A stretch of 64,000 bases of DNA, taken from the NCBI RefSeq assembly GCF_026151205.1, contig NC_087072.1, forward strand, positions 25,197,799 through 25,261,798. Reading direction: 5' to 3'. Made by a program: the position numbers and the translations under genes. This DNA is from Bolinopsis microptera (taxonomy: Eukaryota > Ctenophora > Tentaculata > Lobata > Bolinopsidae). A model generated the notes under the pieces. That model was not told the origin of the DNA, did no database searches, and worked only from the letters and a program-made list of their open reading frames with translations. Of the stretch, positions 11,701 to 23,700 are shown piece after piece (position 1 is the first letter of the stretch; every line of letters starts with the position of its first letter).

Positions 11701-14700
11701 CACGAACCTGATTTTGAGATTACATGAGTGAGAGATCTTATGAGATGATCCAGGATGTCCTGGTCCTGATTTCTAATTTTAGTGAGTCTACATAGAGTCA
11801 CCAGATCAGATGGCGTGATCCTTGAGTCAGGTGATGTTATCTGAGACTCGAGTTTATCAGCTGAACACAACGAGAGGTAATCCTCCTTGCTCTTGTACAA
11901 CTGAAAATAAAAGAATAGCCATAAAATCTGGCTTAAATAACCGCTGAATACGATAGTGTTATAATATTACTTTCGACAATATAAAACGGTACATTTAACT
12001 GTACTATAATGCTATGTTGCGCAACCATGCTGAAGCTTATTTTGACTACGAGAAGCACTTTAACATAATATGCGGACTCCTCGGAGTACAAATAAAAGAT
12101 AAACATCATCTACTGATCAGTAAATAACTCACCGTTTCCATGAGGTCCCCAAAAACACTGTTCTTGATATGAGAGGAGTTCATACCAGCTGGCTCTCTAC
12201 AGAGAATGTCCACAAGACTAGCTCCATCGTCTGTGTAACTCAACTTTACTGTGTACAGATTATCATCATCTGAGGGATATATTATCGTGATATCAAATGA
12301 GGGAGAAATGGTGGAATGTGGTTTAGTGCCCGCTGTATGTAGATATCAAATGAGGGAGGTATGGTGGAATGTGGTTTATGTAGATATCCAAAATGCTCTC
12401 TAGCTTATTATCTTAATAACTAAACATCATTATGTGTTGGTAAATGTGATCCCAAGACTAGCAGTTTGACGGCTTTGTTGAGAATATGTCCCCAAGTTAC
12501 CTGGTCCCTCCATGAGCTCCAGATAGAAGTCCTCCCCCTCTGTAACCTCAGACATAACCTGCTGGTCTGCTGGATTCCAGTACTCTGTTATGGGGCTGAT
12601 ATCTGCTAGTTTACACCGCACTGCTTGGAACGGCAACTGAAGGTAATCATTCCTTGGGTAAATTGTAGGTATAATGCGTATTGTACTCTACAAGACTTTA
12701 TATCACAGAGTGTAACACATTACAATACAATAATATCTTGGCTGTTGAGTGCTACCCGCGATAATTCCCGATGCTTTAGCGGAGGGAACGCGGGGGCACA
12801 TCTGAGGTGACTCGCAGTCTGTCCTCATAATACTATGGCAACCCTTGCGGAAAATTATCGGTTACCAGTGTCCACGACTTTTCGGGGAAATAATTCCCGG
12901 ATAATATTATAAACCTTAAACCAGACTGGTTTAGTAGCTCCGTTTACACTATTCTATGCTTAGTTTTTTATAATTATTTTCATAATATTATAATCTACCT
13001 GATCAACTTTCAAATTCAATATGCCACCAAGATTAACACGAGCTTCCTAGTTATTTGGATTATATATATTATATTATCACAGAGAATCACAGTTAACAGG
13101 ACAGATTACCTCTAAAATACTAGTTATGCGGATTATCACAGAGAATCAGAGTTAACAGGATAGATTACCTCTAAAAGATGAGACGGTACAGAGAATCACA
13201 GTTAACAGGATAGATTACCTCTAAAAGATGAGACGGTATAGAGAATCACAGTTAACAGGATAGATTACCTCTAAAAGATGAGACGGTACAGAGAATCACA
13301 GTTAACAGGATAGATTACCTCTAAAAGATGAGACGGTATAGAGGATCACAGTTAACAGGATAGATTACCTCTAAAAGATGAGACGGTATAGAGAATCACA
13401 GTTAACAGGATAGATTACCTCTAAAAGATGAGACGGTTTAGAGAATCACAGTTAACAGGATAGATTACCTCTAAAAGATGAGACGGTATAGAGAATCACA
13501 GTTAACAGGATAGATTACCTCTAAAAGATGAGACGGTACAGAGAATCACAGTTAACAGGATAGATTACCTCTAAAAGATGAGACGGTACAGAGAATCACA
13601 GTTAACAGGATAGATTACCTCTAAAAGATGAGACGGTATAGAGGATCACAGTTAACAGGATAGATTACCTCTAAAAGATGAGACGGTATAGAGAATCACA
13701 GTTAACAGGATAGATTACCTCTAAAAGATGAGACGGTATAGAGAATCACAGTTAACAGGATAGATTACCTCTAAAAGATGAGACGGTACAGAGAATCACA
13801 GTTAACAGGATAGATTACCTCTAAAAGATGAGACGGTATAGAGAATCACAGTTAACAGGATAGATTACCTCTAAAAGATGAGACGGTACAGAGAATCACA
13901 GTTAACAGGATAGATTACCTCTAAAAGATGAGACGGTATAGAGAATCACAGTTAACAGGACAGATTACCTCTAAAAGATGAGACGGTATAGAGAATCACA
14001 GTTAACAGGATAGATTACCTCTAAAAGATGAGACGGTACAGAGGATCACAGTTAACAGGATATATTACCTCTAAAAGATGAGACGGTACAGAGGATCACA
14101 GTTAACAGGATAGATTACCTCTAAAAGATGAGACGGTATAGAGGATCACAGTTAACAGGATATATTACCTCTAAAAGATGAGACGGTATAGAGAATCACA
14201 GTTAACAGGATAGATTACCTCTAAAAGATGAGACGGTACAGAGGATCACAGTTAACAGGATATATTACCTCTAAAAGATGAGACGGTATAGAGAATCACA
14301 GTTAACAGGATAGATTACCTCTAAAAGATGAGACGGTACAGAGGATCACAGTTAACAGGATAGATTACCTCTAAAAGATGAGACGGTACAGAGAATCAGA
14401 GTTAACAGGATAGATTACCTCTAAAAGATGAGACGGTATAGAGAATCACAGTTAACAGGATAGATTACCTCTAAAAGATGAGACGGTATAGAGGATCACA
14501 GTTAACAGGATAGATTACCTCTAAAAGATGAGACGGTACAGAGGATCACAGTTAACAGGATATATTACCTCTAAAAGATGAGACGGTATAGAGAATCACA
14601 GTTAACAGGATATATTACCTCTAAAAGATGAGACGGTACAGAGGATCACAGTTAACAGGATAGATTACCTCTAAAAGATTGGATTATCACAGAGAATCAC

Positions 14701-17700
14701 AGTTAACAGGATAGATTACCTCTAAAAGATGAGACGGTATAGAGAATCACAGTTAACAGGATAGATTACCTCTAAAAGATGAGACGGTTTAGAGAATCAC
14801 AGTTAACAGGATAGATTACCTCTAAAAGATGAGACGGTTTAGAGAATCACAGTTAACAGGATAGATTACCTCTAAAAGATGAGACGGTACAGAGAATCAC
14901 AGTTAACAGGATAGATTACCTCTAAAAGATGAGACGGTATAGTCTTGACGAAGTTAGAAGGAACAGCTTTATCTTCGTTACCGTAGTCTACAAAATACAC
15001 GTGGTACTTGTCGTGCCACGTTTTCAATACCTCTGCTCTGTACCAGCTGGAATGAGTAATGAGTATTAATGATACTTAAGAATGTTCTTGTTACTTGTGA
15101 ATCAGACAATTACAATTGAAGTGAAAAGCTGAAATTCTAGTAACGTTCCTCCAGTTCTTACCGGTTATCCTTGCTGTATCTCGCCATACAATAAGTGTGT
15201 TTTGGTAACCAGCTGGGTAGTATACTGTCTAAGAGTTTGTTGTTATTAATCCGGTCCTCCATGTCTGCCAAACTAAGGAAAGGGATATCAAATTGTAGAA
15301 AATAAACAGAAGCATTAACGATATCACTGGTATTGTAAATAATATACTAAGTTAAACCAAAGGAACTAAATTAGTTTCTCCAACAAACCAAGAAATGAAG
15401 AATAAATAATCCAACCTGGCCATGTTTTCGACGATATTAACGTTAAGGTTGTGAGGAGACTCTATATGAGAGACACACACCACGTGCTGTGAACTCTTAT
15501 CTACAGTGACACGTGATATCGTGACGTCACTGATCTCATCTGGTACCTCGTCTGGAAGTGCTTCTCTTACAGCTGCTCGTAGCAGTTTTATGTGCTGGGA
15601 GTTGAGAGTGGTTCAGTTGTTGGTTTCGTGTAAATCATCAGTTATCAATTTTAACGTCCGACTGTACAGTTAAGTGTAAGTTAAGTGTAGACCGAGACAT
15701 ATTATCGCTCTCCACAGTGCACACTGCACTGTCGAGCGGAAGGATTTCTATAAACAAGGGGGCAGAAAATTTTTGTTTACAAACAAATATCAAAGTACAA
15801 ACCTCATCATTGGACACACCAAACATGTGGTCAGAGATGACCTTTTTAACACTAAGCTCGGATGACATAAGTTTCAAGTTCTTCAACAGCTGCCTTTTCT
15901 CAAGTGTTCTGAGAAGGGGATAGTTTTAGGTAAGAAAATGGGACAAAGTTTCAGAGTATCAAAGTGCAGTCGAGATTTGAAGTTAAAATTAACATTTCAT
16001 GATTAGATCATGATCACCGGAAATATATCTTAACTTTTCGAGTGAGATTTTGCTGGAAAAAAGTTTCCTATTCTGACTATCCTACCGAGTAGCATTGACA
16101 AACCTGACCCAGAGAGTGTTGCCGAGAGCTAGCTCGATGTTACCCTCCAGCACTTCCCCCACCACCCTACCAACCAACTCTCTCTTACAATAACTGGAGA
16201 AATGTAGATCATTCTCGGTTGGTTTTATCCCGCACACGATAAGCTCAGTGGTAAAGGCAGGACGTTCAGCTAGCCGAGCAGGGAAACGGTACACAGCTTC
16301 CAGCGGGTAGAGTCCTTCTGAGCCGGTGTCCAGGCACTGACCAATTATACCGTCTAGCTTTCCTTCTCGGTCCGCATTGTAACGGATCGACTTGACACGT
16401 GCTCTGTGGTAGCGAAAGTGTGGGTAAATAACGTGTACAATTTGACTATACTCATCAATCTTTAGTTTTTTTAATGAAATAAGTTTTACTGCGTCGAGGA
16501 GTCTTCTCGGATTGGAAATGTCTTAACAGTAAATTAGTTGTTAGAGTGAATTGTTGTGCTTGCCTGTAAAATATCCCGTCCTTCTTGTCTTTCACTCCCA
16601 CTATAACCTCTTTTCCTCGCTTAAGATTTTCTCGTAGTTGGTCCTCGTCTGTAAAAAGATTGAGGGTAATTCTTCGGTAATTTCACAAATGTTATCTAGC
16701 AAATTTAATGGTTTTGTAACAACCATAAGAGCTGAGCGATATCTTAACAAACGATATAACTAGCAGCGTTTCAATGCGCAAATTGCTCATAATGGGATAG
16801 TGTCTTTAACCTATTTTATGATTACACAATGACGATTTTAGAAAAGGTTCTTACAAATGCAAATTTGTAGTGTTACTAACGAAAACGTACCGATAAGGGA
16901 AGGTTTGTCATTGAACCAGCCCTGGACTTTATCACTGTATCTCTGGAACTCCTCCTCAGCATTAGAACAACTACCTGGATCAGGATCAACTGACATTATT
17001 CTACCGTAGAGCCTGTTCCCATCTGCTACCGAGCTTACTTTCACCTGATCAGTTACTTTTTTTAGTTAGAAATTAAACAATATGTCGTTCAAATTCGCAA
17101 ATTATCTCTTACACGCCAGCTTAAAATGTAACCCGTTTGGAATCTCACCCTGATTTTGCCTTTGAGCGGGAGGTTCATAACTTTGAGACTGGATCCGGGA
17201 GCGTCTGTGACGAGGACCACGTGTCTCATCGAACAAGCACGTGCAGTGCAGGAACCGTACTGCCGCAGATAGGGGCACAGATCTTTTCCTGACTTCTCTT
17301 TCTGTCTTATGTTCTGCAAATGATCGCAACTAGTTTGTGGCTTATCTACAATGGATTCTAATTTGATATTATGCCGAATATTTGTTAGCAGCTCTCAACA
17401 ATAATCTGAAAATTGATCTCACCTCGCCCCTGTCAGCTTTTTCTTGAAGACTCTTCGGTACGGTAACACTGTGTCTACTCAGATACTTGACCAGATTGTT
17501 TACACTTTGTGGATCCTCATCCTCCGTTAGGAAGAAGATGGACAGACAATCCTGAGCCTGTGTAATGGGTATGTTAGTGAGAGATTTCAGCGATATGCTA
17601 TTAACACTATCTAAAAGTTACAATTATTCCAAACTGGCCATATCATTCAGTGACTCACTGTAAGAAGCCCCTTCAGATGGGACTCTAAGAAGGACAGCCG

Positions 17701-20700
17701 GTTGTTGAAGGCAGTCAAGCTGCCAGGCATATCATAGTGCAGAATCACATCACAGTCTTGTACACAGTAGCTCGCAGCCATCACGTCGTTAATAACTGGG
17801 ATAAAATACGGTATAAATGATGTACATCATGTGGGGTCTAATTTAGATCAAACCTCTACATTAGGGTAAAAGTTGAGTGTAATCACTAATCTACTTAACG
17901 TTTCGGTTTGACTGTCATGATAGAACGAGTTGTAGTTCCCCCGTTCACTGTGATCTACAAGCACGTGTTGAAAAATGCGCGTGCGCGCTATCAAATAATA
18001 ATTTTGTTTTCGCGTGTTCCTTCGTTAATTATATATTTGTGGACAGCACGGCGTTTGCCATAAATAGGGGCGAAAGTGAAAAGTAGTCAAATTATCGTAG
18101 TAGAAACACTTTTGTTTCCTCTCAAAATCTATTACAAATCAGCATTGAAAGGCAATGAATCATAAAAGGGTGGAATACTCCCATGTGTTGATTCTCCCTC
18201 TCTGTCACGACCTAGTTAATTCAGGTTTTGGAGTTGCAGTAGAATTTAAGTTAAGAACATCTAAAAACATACCCATAGCGCTACCAGGAGACCAGTTTTG
18301 GAGCTGTGAACCATTTGTATCTAATTCGGTGCATGGCACAGCTTTACTTTTTAGTACCTTGCAGATAAAATAGACGTGAACTGAAGTATTAGTACTTAGC
18401 AGTAGAAAATTATAATGGACTGTAAAAAAGTCCCAACTTTGAAGGATTAAAATATATTTGAAAATACACCTGCACCAAGTCTTCAGAGCGAGATTTTACA
18501 AGGATAGCAGTTTTCTTCTTCTTATCACATAACTTTCTTGTCGTAGATATAAAAGAATCTCTTTTGGAAGCTGCACTGGAGAATTCTTCAACGTACTGAA
18601 AGTTAATTAAAAGCATCAAGAAACACAAATCATAACATAGGGCTTTAGAATAAACATTTGACAATACAAAATTCCACAAATTTAATTAAAAACTGCAAGT
18701 TTTATTTCGATTCATACATAATAATATTATGTATGAAACGAAATAAAACTAAGTATTGTATTATTCTCAACATATTATATTGAGAATAATACAAAATGGA
18801 ATATGATATAATATAATGTACGTACGGAAGTGACGCCCCCAAAGAGGGCAGCCTCTGTTCTGTTCAGCAACATGATGATAGGATCCGTCATGAACTGTCT
18901 GATCACAGCGTGGAACACTGGTAACCACACGTCCGAAAAAAGTGTGATCTGACACGCGTGTGCGTATTCCTGTAGTGGTTAAGTTGGAGATTCCATAGAT
19001 TTAAACAGTACACGCGTGTGCGTATTCCTGTAGTGGTTATGTTGGAGATATTCAATAGATTTAAACAGTACAATTTTTAGAAGCGTAAAGAATCGGCATA
19101 GTGTCCTCAAATGAAGCAAGTGAAAACGAGGAGAAATTTTTATGAGTAATCGTATTAAGCTGAAGAGACAGTAGGTAGAATGTTCCATAACAGCAAGTAT
19201 TTAGAACAATAATAACTGTACCTGTTCACTCCTCTCCTCCCTCAACCCTGCTAATATCTGTTGCATGCTCTCTCTATGTCGAGTAAATAGATCATGTGAC
19301 TTATGTAACACCACGTGACAGGTGCAGTTGTAGTAAATACTCCTGAGAAAATACCGGTTTTTAGTTACATGTAATTCAATTTTCACAAGAAATACACCAA
19401 ATCTATATCCTTGTAACCTTCCAACTATAAAAATACTGTCCAGTAAGTCACTTACTTGCCGTCAGAAGGAATGTGTTCGGTGTGGGTTTTATTACTTACT
19501 TGCCGTCAGAAGGAATGTGTTCGGTGTGGGTTACTTACTTGCCGTCAGAAGGAATGTGTTCGGTGTGGGTTACTTACTTGCCGTCAGAAGGAATGTGTTC
19601 GGTGTGGGTTACTTACTTGCCGTCAGAAGGAATGTGTTCGGTGTGGGTTTTATTACTTACTTGCCGTCAGAAGGAATGTGTTCGGTGTGGGTTACTTACT
19701 TGCCGTCAGAAGGAATGTGTTCGGTGTGGGTTACTTACTTGCCGTCAGAAGGAATGTGTTCGGTGTGGGGTACTTACTTGCCGTCAGAAGGAATGTGTTC
19801 GGTGTGGGTTACTTACTTGCCGTCAGAAGGAATGTGTTCGGTGTGGGTTACTTACTTGCCGTCAGAAGGAATGTGTTCGGTGTGGGTTACTTACTTGCCG
19901 TCAGAAGGAATGTGTTCGGTGTGGGTTACTTACTTGCCGTCAGAAGGAATGTGTTCGGTGTGGGTTACTTACTTGCCGTCAGAAGGAATGTGTTCGGTGT
20001 GGGTTACTTACTTGCCGTCAGAAGGAATGTGTTCGGTGTGGGTTACTTACTTGCCGTCAGAAGGAATGTGTTCGGTGTGGGTTACTTACTTGCCGTCAGA
20101 AGGAATGTGTTCGGTGTGGGTTACTTACTTGCCGTCAGAAGGAATGTGTTCGGTGTGTGTTACTTACTTGCCGTCAGAAGGAATGTGTTCGGTGTGTGTT
20201 TTAACCAGGCTGTCAGGAGTTACAATCAAGATGGTCTGAGTGTTCCACAACTCTGCATGAGGACAGCATTTGGACAAGGTATACGCTTTATGGACACTGA
20301 AAAAAGGAGACAGTCCTATAACTACTCATTTTTAAATTAACGATATCGCAATGCAGAATTTGATGCTTAAAGAGAGTGCTTAAAGAGAATGATTCCCGGA
20401 ATCCGTATAATGAACAGAACAAGATGCTATATGCGGAGAATTCCACGACAGACCATAAATACCTGTGATCATTTCGCTGTATTTCAACGAGGTCTACTAT
20501 CAAATGAATGGCTAAGAAGTGATGTGCTGAAATTCATAAAAATGCCATTTATTCCTCAGATATGAAAATAACTACTCAGATGTTATGAACTTACCTTAGA
20601 GAAAATTTCATAGACTCGTCCAGGGACTCTCTACAGTAATTCATAAGCAGATCAGCGTCCTCACAGGATGGTACGATGATCAATATCTTGGGCTGGGGGA

Positions 20701-23700
20701 ATAACAGGAATAAACGTTAAACTGTTACTGCGGATTTGGTTAGAAATGCACAATTTAAATTGGTAAAAACTCCAATGAAACACAATTTTAGACAAATAAA
20801 TGAATAAGATGCTTATGAAACAAGAAAAGTAGCTTATAACTCACGGAGTAAGATCGTGGGAATGTACCATATGTTCCCTTAGCGATGTTGCTAAGCAGGG
20901 GAAGCAGAAAAGTGAGTTCAGTTCGCAGTGTGTTGTCTGGAGGGAACACCAACACCCCGTCTCTACCTGTAATATTACATGTCCAATTAATGGTGCTATT
21001 TCAGGAATATGACTTGTGGTCCATTATCAACACCGGTTGTAATTTGTAGTAGTTGTACAGCAATACTAAAGTAATGGGACTGTAGTATTGCTGTACAACT
21101 ACTACAGAAGTAATCCCGATAACACTCGACCTCTGCCCGATCCAGAGGAAGTCACTATTTTACCTTCACACAGACATCGAACGCTGTAAGAAGATGACGA
21201 TCAGACCTCGTTACCGGTTGTAATTGATATCAGCTGCCGGAGCTCTGAGATGTAGAGTAATACCACAAACATATTGTCAACTTATACCTTATACTTTTCA
21301 TTCTTCTCGATTCAGTAAATCAAGCAGCCACGTGGCAACTAATTAGCCGGCAGATTACTGGAGCCAGCGACGGTTGCAATGATGTGGACCTGACTAAACG
21401 TGACTCCTCATTTAACCCTCTATAACTGTTTTCAGATCATTCGGCTGCGTCAGGAATCAGGATGCAAAGACCCGATTAAGTCTTATCTCAATTAAGAAAG
21501 TGATTGCACATGTAATAATTGAAGTTAAAGCCTTTAATTATTGCTATATATTCTTATCCAAGTTGGCTTTTCTCGGCCCATTTTCTATTATCTGTCCTAG
21601 CAACCGTAATCTTAGAGAAATAAAGGGCCCACCACATTATTACATACCTTGTTATAGCTAGCTTACCCATCTTCTAGTATCAATAACTCTTATTTCAACT
21701 GATTATCTAAACGATTATTAGCTCAGAATTAGGAAGGAGTCTGATTATATCATATTGTAATAAGATAATAGTACAATCATCCTGTGATCCTGTGAGTTCA
21801 GCATGGTCGCAGTGTTGTAACGTTTTACCGTTTTACCGTTTTACCGTTTTACCGTTTTACCTCCCATCCAGTCATTTCACACATCACTAAATGTGATACT
21901 ATCTATTAAAGCCCATATTATATAATGATTGATATTCAAATTAACATTAATTCATAGTTTACGAGTAAAATCATATCATGATTCATGATATTATATCAAT
22001 ATCTCGAACTCTCGAACGCCGACATTAAAACACATAATAAGGAAGATAGGGAAGGTCTCTAATATCCGTCCCCCCTAATCACAATATTACAACCAAATAT
22101 AATTAACCCTCATGTAAACACGGTTCACAGAAAGCTACAATCTGTGAGTCTGAGACTGGAACAGTCTCCCCGACTATCTTGTGGTTATTCGACCAACGAC
22201 CATTTCACGTTAATGTCCATCACCGACACTCGATACTTTATTGTCATCTCAATTCTTTTGGGGAAATTCAGTCGACCGTTGTAACTCAAAAATGGCTCAA
22301 ACTTCAACCATGCATTACCTTATAATGAGCATAGTCTTCACGAAAATGTTATCATCTTTTCGCTAGCCATACAAAGTTTCGCTTCAATGAAGCATAACTT
22401 ATTTTATCTACCAAACAAGTGCAGTCATGGCACGCAGAGCCCCATAAAGAGATTGACCATTACCGGAGGATGCTCATGTTTCATTTTGCCATACTACCGT
22501 CCAGGGATCAGGGGACCTGACAACTGGTAACTTGTTCCTTACTAACGACATTACTCAATCCTAACCAGTTTTTACTGCGTCTCACAGCACGTCATGTCTC
22601 CTTTTCATGGTGGCCATGTAGCGCGTACTTTTCATAATGCTCCTATCCATGGTGCCATGGTTGTTCTGATTTATTTGAAACAAAATCAGATTTTGTTGAT
22701 CAGATGTGCCCATCTGTGACTAAGACTTCCGTTATCTTTATCATTCGTTATTATCAATACGTGAGAGTTTCGTTCCAGAATAATGCTCATTTGTTTCGTT
22801 CAGTTCTCATGACTCCATATTATGTAACATTTAAGTGCGTGGGGAATCGCATTTTAGCTATTCGAACTTTTCCTCTAGAAGTGAAACAAATTCTTCATAC
22901 TATGGAGCCAGGGTGAAATGTGGGTATCAGCAGTTTTCCGCATCACAAATATTATTTTATGACGAGTTGTAAGAGCAGCCTTGCTCTCATCTGTTAACGT
23001 AGTTTCGTAACTATGACATGTAGTTTTGGCTAGGATAACACCTGCATTACTCTGACGGCGATCTTAACCTACTGCCTTATATTTGAGTAAAAAATAACTT
23101 GACCAAAAGTTATTGATCCCACCGTAATCACTTACATTAGTATTTCGGATCATAATTTGCCGCATCTATTATAATTAATAGCAGTAACCGTACCTTTGCG
23201 TCGCATTTGGCGTTAAAAAAACCGCGAATATTGCAACAAAATACCAAACATTTAGTCCAGCTGCCACTACTACACTACTACACTACTACACTACTACACT
23301 ACTACACTACTACACTACTACACTACTACACTACTACACTACTACACTACTACACTACTACACTACTACACTACTACACTACTACACTACTACACTACTA
23401 CACTACTACACTACTACACTACTACACTACTACACTACTACACCACTACACTACTACATAGGCTTCATTGCAAAGTTACGCAATCCCACCAAATACAGTT
23501 CCTGGGATATTTGAGAACCATATTATTGTGATCAACCTAAAAGTTAGGCACTTCGTAACAGACATGTGTGCTCAATAGAATAGGGAAGAAGAGACGGTAA
23601 AGATATCATGTTGTATGGATTATTCGCATATTTGGGATGATGGTTTATTACTCTAGATGCTAGATGTCAAGTCACATACAAAAATCTGTAGATGGCTCTG

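Noticed and set aside
13080-14943. Regular array resembling CRISPR
   Set aside because: No unique spacers, unit is fully repeated, animal nuclear DNA, and the unit copies an exon junction.
18155-18373. 72-residue plus-strand frame within a TDRD12-like intron
   Set aside because: No family features and AT-rich intronic context.
19456-20340. Cys-rich repeat proteins (RQKECVRCGLLTC and other frames), plus strand
   Set aside because: By-product of the 39-bp minisatellite antisense to the TDRD12-like gene.
23207-23461. HYYTT repeat open frame
   Set aside because: Microsatellite translation without start context or family.
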